Shown here: positions 8,851 through 16,770 of the stretch, one piece after another
Layout of the letters: each line of letters starts with the position of its first letter
Position numbering within the stretch: position 1 is the stretch's first letter
From: Deltaproteobacteria bacterium
Lineage (GTDB): Bacteria > Desulfobacterota > JADFVX01
Assembly (NCBI GenBank): GCA_029860075.1
Contig: JAOUBX010000019.1
Coordinates: 1 to 62,923, forward strand
DNA: 62,923 nucleotides
Direction of reading: 5' to 3'
Position numbers and translations under genes: made by a program
Notes under the pieces: generated by a model
Seen by the model: only the letters and a program-made list of their open reading frames with translations
The model's database searches: none
What the model was told of the DNA's origin: nothing

Positions 8851-10599
8851 TCAGTTAATCTGTACCAAAGACCCTTTCACAGTGGCCGTAGCGCTGCTGG
8901 TCATTTCAGCGCCTGACGAACCTTCCGCCTTAAACTGCGAACTGGCGGCAATGTTTGTGTTCGTCCCTTCTATGTTAACGTCGCCGCTTGCCGTAACGTT
9001 AATATCGGAGGCGCTTTCCAGGGTTATACCATCGGAATTCATCTCAATCTTGTTGCCGTTTTCATCTTCCAGCAGGATGGAACCGGCGTCATCACTCAAG
9101 ACGATCTTGTTGCCGTTTGGCGTCTCTATGGTCAGGCTTATTTCATCGTCGTTGAAAATAACCTTCATTTCGCTGCGGCTCACAAAACCCTTTTCATGAT
9201 TGTCGTCACTGGCAGTGATCGGCGCAGGCCTGGCGCTGCTGTTGAGCATGCCCAGAACCACGGGATCTCTGGGGTCGTCATTTAAAAATCCCAGGACGAC
9301 TTCATCGTCAATTTCAGGCCGGAAAAAGGCCCCCCGCTTTTCACCTGCATCCAGGCCGGCAACACGGGCCCATATGCCATCATTTTCGGGATCGATAACG
9401 GGCATTTTAACGAGAACCCTGTCCTCGCCATCAGGGTCATCCTGGAGCTGGCTCACAACGCCGATCTGCAAACCCTGCACGGCAGGCAACAGGCCCGATG
9501 CGGGCCGGTCCATGATGCTTTCCGTCCGGGAAAACCATTTTGGAGAGAGTCCGAACTGGATATCGGTTTCCCAATTTTTCAATGTAATCTGCTGTCTCAC
9601 TTCCGTTACAAAAGCCAGGCCGTTAAAGCGGTCTCCCACGCCGGCAAGGCTAAGCATATGCCCCGGTTTAATTTGCGCAAAACCCTGGCATTTGACTCTC
9701 CCTATAATTTTGGAGAGACGGCTCTTTAATATACCCGCATTGGCCCAGGCCTTTAATTCATGGTCCGCCACATGGCCCGTATGCCGGAACGGACAGGCGT
9801 CAAGGCCAATCACATCAGCCAGCGATGAAGCCGTCACATTACCCTGCTCTTCCAGTCCGGGGTCTTCGCTTTCCTCTTCTATCATTTCCTGACTTGCATA
9901 GTCCCAGGAACTGCTTTTGATTCCGCCAAGCTGGTTCCTGGCGTCCATCTCTGCTTCAAACTCCATCATTGTCGAACCATAGACCAGGGCCAGTGACGGC
10001 TCCTGCCCCGTATCGGGCGCTTTTACAAAAACCTTCCCGTCATCAACGATAACCGGTTTACCGTTCACTTCGGCCCTCGATACGATGAAATCCCAATCGG
10101 CCGAATAATATTTAACCATTTCCTTATGGGTCGCTTCCGTAGATTCCACCTCTTTATCCAGTCCGTATTCGGAAAGAATCTCTTCAATAATTTCACTGTC
10201 CTTTTTATCATGGTAATAGGCATTCTGCCGTCCCACGGTCATCTTGACTGCGCTGTCTCTGCATTCAACAACCAGCAAGGAGGGCTTGTTCGCGCGCGAC
10301 TTAATGCCATGGCCCGTGATAATCCCCTTGAAGACGGTACTTTCGTCGGAATGGTAACCGGCGAGCAGTTCTATCTCTGCCCCCGGCACAAAATCACCGG
10401 AGTTGCTGATTTCAAAATCTTCCTTCGCCGCGTCGCCGTCGAGCAGCCTGATCTCGGCAAAGGGGATCCTGTTTATCGCTTTTGTCACTGCAACAGAGAG
10501 CACATGGTACTCACTGCTCACCTCACTTCCGTCACATATGATCCTGAAGCTTGGAAGGTCCGATGATGCCGGTGTGGGGACAACTCTTTCATCACTCAT
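8851..10599 (-). CDS. VgrG-like spike protein of system A (Afp8-like), 582 aa
   Basis: The central spike, combining a gp27-like hub and gp5-like needle in one chain. The first about 370 residues resemble the phage late control D/gp27 fold (ITGHGIKSRANKPSLLVVEC, AEVNGKPVIVDDGKVF). An OB-fold follows (IGVVSQLQDDPDGEDRVLVK through GAFFRPEIDDEVVLGFLNDD with the DPRDPVVLG motif), and the C-terminal about 100 residues form a beta-helical needle with repeated short polar strands (NGNKIVLSDD, NGNKIEMNSDG, SDINVTASGDVNIEG). The fused form contrasts with system B, where the same functions are split between 41987-43093 and 41324-41980. Located between the LysM gene and the PAAR gene. Confidence 0.94.
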   Translation of the reverse strand: MSDERVVPTPASSDLPSFRIICDGSEVSSEYHVLSVAVTKAINRIPFAEIRLLDGDAAKEDFEISNSGDFVPGAEIELLAGYHSDESTVFKGIITGHGIKSRANKPSLLVVECRDSAVKMTVGRQNAYYHDKKDSEIIEEILSEYGLDKEVESTEATHKEMVKYYSADWDFIVSRAEVNGKPVIVDDGKVFVKAPDTGQEPSLALVYGSTMMEFEAEMDARNQLGGIKSSSWDYASQEMIEEESEDPGLEEQGNVTASSLADVIGLDACPFRHTGHVADHELKAWANAGILKSRLSKIIGRVKCQGFAQIKPGHMLSLAGVGDRFNGLAFVTEVRQQITLKNWETDIQFGLSPKWFSRTESIMDRPASGLLPAVQGLQIGVVSQLQDDPDGEDRVLVKMPVIDPENDGIWARVAGLDAGEKRGAFFRPEIDDEVVLGFLNDDPRDPVVLGMLNSSARPAPITASDDNHEKGFVSRSEMKVIFNDDEISLTIETPNGNKIVLSDDAGSILLEDENGNKIEMNSDGITLESASDINVTASGDVNIEGTNTNIAASSQFKAEGSSGAEMTSSATATVKGSLVQIN

Positions 10600-10610
10600 A
10601 ATGTCATCAG

Positions 10611-11285
10611 TTATTTATTTGTTCCCTGCTGGTTAATAGGCGGAAATTGCAGCGTCATCCCAACCTCCAGTTCCCTGAAATTGGCCAGCTTATTCACCCG
10701 TGCCACATCCCGGTAATAAGAAAGATCACCGTAAATGCGGTAGGTCATCAAGGGCAGAGTGTCCCCCTCTTTAACGACACGATAATGGGTCAGGTCCGGT
10801 GAATTTTTGCCCTCTTCAGCCGTTCGGAGCGTATCATCAATATTTTCCGAAAAGACGGCTTTGACCTTGGCCCTTAAGGGAAAGCCATCGGGTTTAAACA
10901 GGTTATAGGTAACCTCGGCCGACTTAAGGACGCAGTCGGAAAGCAGATGCCCCCATCTGATTCTTAAATAGAGGGGCCTGTGGGTCTCGCTGTTTATCTT
11001 ACCGCATGTTTCCAAAAACCACTCTATTTCATCAGCCACGTCGACTTCTTCCGAAGAAGCGCCTGTCCCGTCGAAAACGAACTCGAAGCTGTATTCCTGC
11101 GGTTTTATCTTGCCAAGTTTCTGAGTGCTTCCCGTCGTTCCCTGGCCCTGCTCGGCCTTATACTCCACTTCATATTTCTGGCTGTAGGTGGACGGATTAA
11201 ACATAACGACAAATTCGTCCACCTGGGTATCATAGGTAATCTCCTTGTAGGCTTCGATCTTTAACTTTTTCAACTCACCTGTCAT
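10611..11285 (-). CDS. CIS tube-adaptor/LysM protein of system A (Afp7-like), 224 aa
   Basis: A baseplate hub adaptor joining the inner tube to the spike. The N-terminal about 150 residues fit the contractile-injection tube-protein fold (EFVVMFNPSTYSQKYEVEYK, then LYLRIRWGHLLSDCVLKSAE). The C-terminal about 50 residues form a LysM module (HYRVVKEGDTLPLMTYRIYG, then FRELEVGMTLQFPP). In phage tails the equivalent LysM segment sits in the hub interior. In system B the two halves are separate genes (43900-44691 and 43097-43894). It lies between the DUF5908 peptide and the VgrG-like gene. Confidence 0.93.
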   Translation of the reverse strand: MTGELKKLKIEAYKEITYDTQVDEFVVMFNPSTYSQKYEVEYKAEQGQGTTGSTQKLGKIKPQEYSFEFVFDGTGASSEEVDVADEIEWFLETCGKINSETHRPLYLRIRWGHLLSDCVLKSAEVTYNLFKPDGFPLRAKVKAVFSENIDDTLRTAEEGKNSPDLTHYRVVKEGDTLPLMTYRIYGDLSYYRDVARVNKLANFRELEVGMTLQFPPINQQGTNK

Positions 11286-11326
11286 CTGCTCCCCTTGTTT
11301 TTCACACCTTTACTCCCCGCAGCCCG

Positions 11327-11494
11327 CTACCTTTCCGACTGTTTGCGAAGGATTTCCATTACCTGCTCGACACAATCGGCAATAATCTCTTCCCTGTCAG
11401 AGGCGCCCGACTCCGAAGAGTCAACGCTCTGCTGCTCTGATGCCGACTCTGTAACAGACGCCTTTATAACGAGTTCCCTGATTTCTACGGGCAT
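11327..11494 (-). CDS. DUF5908-family small eCIS peptide (Afp6-like position), 55 aa
   Basis: A short open reading frame on the minus strand in the 41+15 nt context between the tube and LysM genes. The translation begins MPVEIRELVIKASVTES, the characteristic start of DUF5908 proteins found in eCIS clusters at this position, followed by a Ser/Glu-rich linker and a C-terminal helix (EEIIADCVEQVMEILRKQSE). The start at 11494 follows GGAGCGCTTAAAG, a plausible weak ribosome site. Function unknown; possibly a chaperone or baseplate-tube factor. Too short for many gene callers but well supported by sequence pattern and synteny. Confidence 0.85.
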   Translation of the reverse strand: MPVEIRELVIKASVTESASEQQSVDSSESGASDREEIIADCVEQVMEILRKQSER

Positions 11495-11509
11495 CTTTAA
11501 GCGCTCCTC

Positions 11510-11959
11510 TTATAACTTTATGCGGGTAAAATAGTTGTACGCCAGTTCCAGTGTTTCAACGACAATCGCATTTTCCTGGGCCTTAAAATCGGAAACAGCC
11601 CACTTTACAGGCCAGGCTTTAATGAAACTCATTGTATCAGCAAGCGGTTCATGCTTTTCATTCAAAAGCGTTACGTTGACGGTGGACGTTTTAAATTCAA
11701 AGTTTTCAACAGCGTCCTTGCACCAGTCAATAAGCTTTGAATCGGTGAGGAGACCTCTTTTCAGGACCAGGTTCGAATATTTTGCCCGCCCCGGAAGGCG
11801 ATGAGAGAACCTGTTCTCACCGCCTTCAACCACTTCCTCAACGGCAAGCTCGGCAGAAAACCCCGATACTTCCTGAAAACGGGTATCATTTTCACCGGCA
11901 TCAAGGTCCATAAATTCCACCTTAAAGTGAAATCCTGCCGGTGGGTAATAGCCGGCCAT
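11510..11959 (-). CDS. Inner tube protein 2 of system A (Afp5-like), 149 aa
   Basis: A phage-tail-tube (gp19/Hcp-like) subunit. N-terminal YYPPAGFHFKVEFMDLDAGE and FQEVSGFSAELAVEEVVEGG match the tube family pattern (F.V.f, vSGl). The middle contains LPGRAKYSNLVLKRGLL and WCKDAVENFEF, and the end WPVKWAVSDFKAQENAIVVE matches the conserved C-terminal strands. In Afp, a second tube protein forms the first ring on the baseplate hub; the position next to DUF5908/LysM supports that role. It is 4 nt downstream of the main tube gene. Confidence 0.94.
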   Translation of the reverse strand: MAGYYPPAGFHFKVEFMDLDAGENDTRFQEVSGFSAELAVEEVVEGGENRFSHRLPGRAKYSNLVLKRGLLTDSKLIDWCKDAVENFEFKTSTVNVTLLNEKHEPLADTMSFIKAWPVKWAVSDFKAQENAIVVETLELAYNYFTRIKL

Positions 11960-11963
11960 TTAA

Positions 11964-12404
11964 TTACCCGTTCTCTATGGTCAGGCCTTCATGGGCAACT
12001 TCAATCGATTCTATGGCAACTTCGTTGCCCGTCGATTTCAGACCCGGCCCCTCAACCTTCACAGGAAAGGCATTGACCGCCTTCCATGTCGCTACGGGCT
12101 CGTGGTTTTCATTGAGAAGGCTTATGGTAAGGTTTCGCCTTTCCGGTTTATTCATCTTTGTGGAACTGAGCCAGGTAAAAAAGTCGTTATCTTTTGCGAC
12201 AAGCCCCCTCTTCATAGTAACGTTGCTATACTTCGGTATGCCCGGCATCTTTACCGCCGAATACTCTTTGCTTGCGCCGTCACGATACTCGATTACCTGA
12301 TGTTCAATAGTCAGACCGGACACTTCCGAAAAACCGACTTCAGTCCCTTTGGAACCGCCCCAATCAACCTGGTAATGAAATACCGGTAATGGATATTCAG
12401 CCAT
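11964..12404 (-). CDS. Main inner tube protein of system A (Afp1-like), 146 aa
   Basis: The probable polymer-forming tube subunit of system A. It has the family features PLPVFHYQVDWGGSKG, FSEVSGLTIEHQVIEYRDG, MPGIPKYSNVTMKRGLV and WKAVNAFPVKVEGPGLKSTG. Length is standard for gp19/Afp1 proteins. It lies 54 nt after the sheath gene and directly before the second tube gene, the usual sheath-tube-tube order. It shares only family-level similarity with the 149-aa neighbour, as expected for Afp1 versus Afp5. Confidence 0.95.
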   Translation of the reverse strand: MAEYPLPVFHYQVDWGGSKGTEVGFSEVSGLTIEHQVIEYRDGASKEYSAVKMPGIPKYSNVTMKRGLVAKDNDFFTWLSSTKMNKPERRNLTISLLNENHEPVATWKAVNAFPVKVEGPGLKSTGNEVAIESIEVAHEGLTIENG

Positions 12405-12458
12405 GATATTCCTCCTTATTCAATTTAGTTACTTTTACTTAGCCCCTGTCTAAAGAGA

Positions 12459-14429
12459 TCACGATTCCTGCATCTTGTGAGAGAACTTGAGAATAATGAA
12501 CTCTGCAGGTCTGACGACAGCCATGCCGATCTCCACATTCATGCGGCCTTCAAGAATATCCTGGGCCGTCATCGTCGCCCCCAGCCCTACCTTGACAAAG
12601 AAGGCCTCGTCAGGCTTGGAACCGGCCAGGGCGCCTTCCCGCCATTTCTGGGTGAGGTAGTTTTCGATCATCGATTTTACCTTGATCCATGTATTGGCGT
12701 CATTCGGTTCGAAAACGGCCCAGTACGTCGATTTTTTGATCGACTCTTCCACCATATTAAAGAAGCGCCTCACCGGCACATATCGCCACTCATTGTCATT
12801 TCCGGCCAATGTGCGCGCACCCCAGACAAGGGTGCCCTTACCGGTAAAGGCGCGAATTGCGTTAATTGATTTTCCGGCGACGACATCCACATTAAGGTCT
12901 TCCTGCTCATTGCTGTCAATGGTTTCGGTCACGCCGACAACACCGCTCAGACTTACGTTGGCAGGCGCCTTCCAGACACCGCGATTACTGTCGACCATTG
13001 CATAGATACCGGCAATAGCTCCGCTTGGGGGAAGGGTCGTAAGGGAGTTGCTTAATTTTGTGATCATACTTTTATAAACGGTATGTGAATCGTAGAGGCT
13101 GCTCTCAAAAGTGCTTTCATAATTAGCGGCCGAACTGACAATTTGTGCAACGGCAGCATTAACCTGGTCAAATATCTGGCTAATGGAGGGCTCGGCGCTT
13201 TTCATCTTTGCCGTATTATCGGCGCCCGTAAATATGGACGTGTCGGCTGCCGGATTGTCGGCATGGGTCTTATCAAAGATATTGTCCCACTGGGAAGCTT
13301 CTACGGGGTGATAGGTTTCATAAAGATTATAAGACCCCGTAAGTTCAGAGTCGGCCCCTTTGTCATAACCGATAAGTGTTGACATTGAAGCCTTAAGGGA
13401 ATTGGTAATCAGGTTTCCAATATCCGTTTTCAGATCTGCGCCTGTAACGGGAGCCGACGTCCCCCCCCACTCATCCACTTCATTAACAATGTCATAAATG
13501 AAATTAAAAAGGGCCTTGAATGAAGCTGCGGCAGGCGTACTTTTAAAAGCATCCAGAAGCGTTATATACTTCGCTTTTAAAGTGCTTTCCGTTCCATTAA
13601 GGGTATCCAGGTCACCGTCTATCTTGCCAACATCGGCAATAGCATTATCCAGATTGGTAACAATGGTTTTAACATCATTATCATCGGTCAATACACCTAA
13701 GGTGACGACATTTCCTCCCCTGAATATTTTGCCTTTAACATCGCGGTAACTGATATTCATCCCCAGGTTCGACTTGAGCCACGGCGTGTAGGCCGCTCCG
13801 TACTTCAGGTAATTTATACCGATATTGTTTCTAAAACCATTAACGCCATCTTCCCAGTCAAAAGTGGCGTCTGCCGCTTTTGATTCGAGCAGGTCAAAAA
13901 CCCCGAAGCGGTCCTGCAACTCATTGCACTGCTTTAAAGCCTGCTGCTGCAAGTCGTAGAGATCATTGCTCTCAAACAAGACAGCATCGGGAAACAAAAT
14001 GATTGTCGGTTCATCCACCTTTTTAAGCTTCGACAAACCGCCCGTAGTATCGTCAAAGTGGGACTTTGTCAAGGTATCACTGTACGAGCCGACGGAAATG
14101 ATATAGCATTTTCCCCCGCCATTTTTAAAAAAGAGCCGCAAACTGTCATACATGTAAAAGTTTGAACTGAGCTTCGACGAACTGACCACATTATTTTCAT
14201 CAAGGATAATTTCCGTCACCGTCATGGGCGGCGCCCCTCCAAATAACTCCTCGTACTCCAATAAAGAAGTTACTTTAGTCGGGACATTCTCAAGATCTCC
14301 GGGACCAAACTCATCTGCTTTTTCCGTGTAACCAATGAATGCCGGCACTGCCGTTTCCACTTCCGCCACTGACGGCGGAAAGAGGGAAATTTCTTCTACA
14401 TAGACATCGGGTGTTTTGTATGTAGCCAT
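12459..14429 (-). CDS. Contractile sheath protein of system A with large helical insertion, 656 aa
   Basis: A phage tail sheath subunit. N-terminus YKTPDVYVEEISLFPPSVAE and the C-terminal third (INAIRAFTGKGTLVWGARTL, WRYVPVRRFFNMVEESIKKS, WAVFEPNDANTWIKVKSMIE) are diagnostic of the family, and the C-terminal VRPAEFIILKFSHK strand is the intersubunit arm. Between about residues 235 and 460 sits an insertion, of which residues about 283-450 resemble residues about 90-250 of the J-like baseplate protein (4569-8084). The insertion interrupts the sheath domain before the YAMVDSNRGVWKAPANVS motif. It would probably decorate the particle surface. No recombination scar is evident. Confidence 0.95.
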   Translation of the reverse strand: MATYKTPDVYVEEISLFPPSVAEVETAVPAFIGYTEKADEFGPGDLENVPTKVTSLLEYEELFGGAPPMTVTEIILDENNVVSSSKLSSNFYMYDSLRLFFKNGGGKCYIISVGSYSDTLTKSHFDDTTGGLSKLKKVDEPTIILFPDAVLFESNDLYDLQQQALKQCNELQDRFGVFDLLESKAADATFDWEDGVNGFRNNIGINYLKYGAAYTPWLKSNLGMNISYRDVKGKIFRGGNVVTLGVLTDDNDVKTIVTNLDNAIADVGKIDGDLDTLNGTESTLKAKYITLLDAFKSTPAAASFKALFNFIYDIVNEVDEWGGTSAPVTGADLKTDIGNLITNSLKASMSTLIGYDKGADSELTGSYNLYETYHPVEASQWDNIFDKTHADNPAADTSIFTGADNTAKMKSAEPSISQIFDQVNAAVAQIVSSAANYESTFESSLYDSHTVYKSMITKLSNSLTTLPPSGAIAGIYAMVDSNRGVWKAPANVSLSGVVGVTETIDSNEQEDLNVDVVAGKSINAIRAFTGKGTLVWGARTLAGNDNEWRYVPVRRFFNMVEESIKKSTYWAVFEPNDANTWIKVKSMIENYLTQKWREGALAGSKPDEAFFVKVGLGATMTAQDILEGRMNVEIGMAVVRPAEFIILKFSHKMQES

Positions 14430-14453
14430 TGTAACGCCTCCTTTTCTATTTTT

Positions 14454-15560
14454 TTAAACGTATATATATATTTCCGAATAAATATTACTGCCTGACTCAT
14501 CGGGCTTTACTATCTGATTAACCGATGGGGCCGGCAAATTTTTTTTCAGTTCAATTACGTTCCCATGTCCCCCTCCCTGTCCGCTTTTTTTTAGTTTCAG
14601 GTCAATCCCTTTTACCGGTTCCTCTGTAAATGCCAGTTCCTTATCGGAAATGAATATCTCCACAGGGACAACATCATCTCCGTCAAATACGCCCTGTGAA
14701 TCAAATTTTACAGAGGGATCAGGATGACTGATTGAAAGATTTTCCGCCTTGAAATGCTCGTCTCGCTCATAGTATTTAAAAGCGACACAATACTTCCAAT
14801 AGGTCTGCCGCCTTTTTATCTTCACCATGTATTTTTTCGGCGCCACACTCTCTCCATCGATGAAGCGGTATGCTTCCGGAACATCATCATTACTGAAAAT
14901 ATCGATAATGCCGAAGACGCTTTCCCCTGTCAGTTCATGAGAGGCATAAAAGACCAATTCAATTTGACCGTCAATTTTCAGCGTAAACCTCCCCGGCCTG
15001 CGGCCACGCAAGTCAACGGGATAATTAAGGACGCCTTCAACAAGGGATACATTCTCACTGATTACCGAATCTCCCCGTTCATCGATAATCTCAATCTGTG
15101 CCGACGGGTTTTCCGAATGAAAACCGTACTGGAAAAGTTGCGGTTTTAACGTTATGCGATCATCCAGGGAAAGATGATTTTTATCTGTAGCGGAGGAAAG
15201 CAGGAGGTCGCCACTTTGCTGATTATCATTAACATTGTGCAGACAATAAATATGGTGAAATTTACTGTCCAGGGGGAGATCGGAATAGTTAAGAAGATAG
15301 GGGTTCCTCGACTTGAGCATAAAGGATAACCTGACCTTTCCGTCTATCGCTCTAAGGGGTTCCTTGCCGCCCAAACCATCGTCAGTCAATTCGTAAAGGA
15401 CAACAAAGCCCCGGGATATTTTTTTGAACAGGAGTCCGTAATTTTTCAGCTCTTTTTGACATAATGCCGTCGGCTCAACTTCGAAATCTTCACCCTTTTC
15501 AGCCCTATAGTAATTGTGGTAAAAATTCACTTCCAACAGTTTGTCAAACTCGATTTTCAT
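14454..15560 (-). CDS. Unknown system A operon protein, 368 aa
   Basis: I do not recognise this product. The N-terminus (MKIEFDKLLEVNFYHNYYRA) is followed by a largely beta-type, aromatic-rich sequence with no signal peptide or membrane segment and a C-terminal Gly-rich linker (KKSGQGGGHGN). It lies 24 nt upstream of the sheath gene and 6 nt after the DUF4255 gene, so it is cotranscribed with the structural genes. An N-terminal FYHNYY motif and a following YELTDDGLGG segment suggest an all-beta domain. Its place between terminator and sheath genes would suit a particle component, but this is inferred from context only. Confidence 0.8.
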   Translation of the reverse strand: MKIEFDKLLEVNFYHNYYRAEKGEDFEVEPTALCQKELKNYGLLFKKISRGFVVLYELTDDGLGGKEPLRAIDGKVRLSFMLKSRNPYLLNYSDLPLDSKFHHIYCLHNVNDNQQSGDLLLSSATDKNHLSLDDRITLKPQLFQYGFHSENPSAQIEIIDERGDSVISENVSLVEGVLNYPVDLRGRRPGRFTLKIDGQIELVFYASHELTGESVFGIIDIFSNDDVPEAYRFIDGESVAPKKYMVKIKRRQTYWKYCVAFKYYERDEHFKAENLSISHPDPSVKFDSQGVFDGDDVVPVEIFISDKELAFTEEPVKGIDLKLKKSGQGGGHGNVIELKKNLPAPSVNQIVKPDESGSNIYSEIYIYV

Positions 15561-15566
15561 AGGCGG

Positions 15567-16145
15567 TCAAATACCTTTTCCCGAAGATTCGATAATCCTG
15601 ACGGGAGGCTCCTCATCTGCCTTATGGCCTTCCTGGATAGCTATCAATTTGACCTTATACATGACTGACGGCAGGTATTTGGCTCCCAATGCCCCCCATA
15701 AGTGGTTCTGTTGCTCAAAACCCAATGAATGGAGTTCAACAATTAATTTTTCGATTTGCCCATCCAGATCGGGCGTATTCTGATGGGTAAAAACATTCTT
15801 GCTTTGAAAAAAACGTATGGCTCCCGTCAGATATTTCAATCCTTTTTTATAATCATTAAAATTTGCCGCAATAAGAACAAAGAGGTTAAGCTTCAATTCG
15901 GGATTCACATGGGAAACAATCCCCTCATCAGAAACAACTGTCGCTTTCATCGATTTCAATGTGCGCTCTTCCTCTATATTAATGAGTGACATCCCCAATG
16001 AATCAGGGTCGATGGCAACACTTCCGTTATCCTTAACTATATGCGTAAGAGAAATAACGTCTTCCGTCGTCACACCGAGATCAGGAAGATGCTCAAGATA
16101 GGAATGTATGGAATCGGTTAAAACTTCAAGGGCTCTGTCTATCAT
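15567..16145 (-). CDS. DUF4255 tube/sheath terminator protein of system A (Afp16-like), 192 aa
   Basis: A DUF4255-family protein, the group that includes Afp16, which caps the growing tube and sheath and fixes particle length. It opens with MIDRALEVLTDSIHSYLEHL, a helix typical of the family, followed by VTTEDVISLTHIVKDNGSVA and a conserved region SMKATVVSDEGIVSHVNPEL then LFVLIAANFNDYKKGLKYLT. Length agrees with stand-alone family members. It is the second gene of the operon, 3 nt after the small winged-helix gene. The system B equivalent (49239-50075) carries an extra IPT-like domain. Confidence 0.93.
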   Translation of the reverse strand: MIDRALEVLTDSIHSYLEHLPDLGVTTEDVISLTHIVKDNGSVAIDPDSLGMSLINIEEERTLKSMKATVVSDEGIVSHVNPELKLNLFVLIAANFNDYKKGLKYLTGAIRFFQSKNVFTHQNTPDLDGQIEKLIVELHSLGFEQQNHLWGALGAKYLPSVMYKVKLIAIQEGHKADEEPPVRIIESSGKGI

Positions 16146-16148
16146 CTC

Positions 16149-16379
16149 TTATTTCACAGGATTAATGCGGTAAACGGTTCTTTCCCCGCTAGAGGAATGT
16201 CTTTCAATTTTTCCTTTGCTGACCATCTCATCGAGTACGCCTCCGATAAGATCAACGGTATTATCGATAGTCTCTGCTATCATCCACCATTGGGCAATGC
16301 CTTCGAGCGTATCGCCGGCTTCCGGGTTTTTAAGCAGATAACTGAGTATCTTTTCACGAATTTCAACAGAATCTGTCAT
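16149..16379 (-). CDS. Small winged-helix-like protein heading system A operon, 76 aa
   Basis: The first gene of the system A operon, 43 nt downstream of a sigma54-like promoter. The product (MTDSVEIREKILSYLLKNPE, then a WW pair and DEMVSKGKIERHSSSGERTV ending VYRINPVK) looks like a small winged-helix fold: three helices followed by a beta wing. It is paralogous to the 76-aa first gene of system B (55178-55408), with the shared pattern LxYLLKN..xGxLExIxxWW and a C-terminal GK(I/L)(E/K)R. Possibly a DNA-binding or protein-binding regulator or an assembly factor. The start has only a weak ribosome site. Paralogy is visible; function is inferred. Confidence 0.85.
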   Translation of the reverse strand: MTDSVEIREKILSYLLKNPEAGDTLEGIAQWWMIAETIDNTVDLIGGVLDEMVSKGKIERHSSSGERTVYRINPVK

Positions 16380-16421
16380 TTATCGAAAATACGGACCTGG
16401 CTTAAAACAGTAAAATAGAGA

Positions 16422-16436
16422 GCAAGTCTCGGTCCA
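16422..16436 (-). promoter_or_regulatory. Sigma54-like -24/-12 promoter of system A
   Basis: On the minus strand TGGACCGAGACTTGC has the GG-N10-GC spacing required by sigma54 and a good -12 half (TTGC). It ends 43 nt upstream of the first system A start codon, giving a predicted leader of about 30 nt. The system B promoter has the same geometry. Confidence 0.8.
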
Positions 16437-16502
16437 AACAAGGTAACCTATTGAATTTAAAGCCATTTTTAATCTTACAGACCAACAGAAAGACAGTCCT
16501 GC

Positions 16503-16518
16503 GTCATAAAATAATGAC
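16503..16518. promoter_or_regulatory. Upstream activator palindrome A1, GTCAT-N6-ATGAC
   Basis: Sequence GTCATAAAATAATGAC, a 16-bp interrupted palindrome 67 bp upstream of the sigma54-like promoter. It matches a second site 78 bp away and two sites before the system B promoter. It is probably the binding site of a sigma54 enhancer-binding protein. Confidence 0.7.
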
Positions 16519-16580
16519 TGCCACAAAAAAGAACCCTTTAATCAGGCAAAATGTGCGCAGATTTGTTTTATGACGCCTGC

Positions 16581-16596
16581 GTCATAAAACAATGAC
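16581..16596. promoter_or_regulatory. Upstream activator palindrome A2, GTCAT-N6-ATGAC
   Basis: Sequence GTCATAAAACAATGAC, 145 bp upstream of the promoter. It is joined to an overlapping 11-bp perfect inverted repeat (TTTTATGACGC, 2 nt, GCGTCATAAAA; 16566-16589), so a half-site extends it to the right-hand side. The region 16640-16770 between this site and the downstream effector stop holds no gene or clear terminator. Confidence 0.7.
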
Positions 16597-16770
16597 GAAT
16601 CAGACAGTCCGGGCTATGGGATATGAAATTTATTTCGGGAAAGATTTTTAATCACTGTGAAACCGTCCGGGAAACAGAGGGTCTTTCCATTTCGAAACAA
16701 CTCCCCCCTGCCCTTTAACGTAAAGTCTGAACATTACACGCTCTATTTCATGTTTCAAATTTCATTTTCA

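Noticed and set aside
8500..10599. Type VI secretion system because of VgrG- and PAAR-like genes
   Set aside because: No membrane-complex genes (TssJ, TssL, TssM) or ClpV are seen, and the gp25, LysM, DUF4255 and DUF5908 order is that of eCIS.
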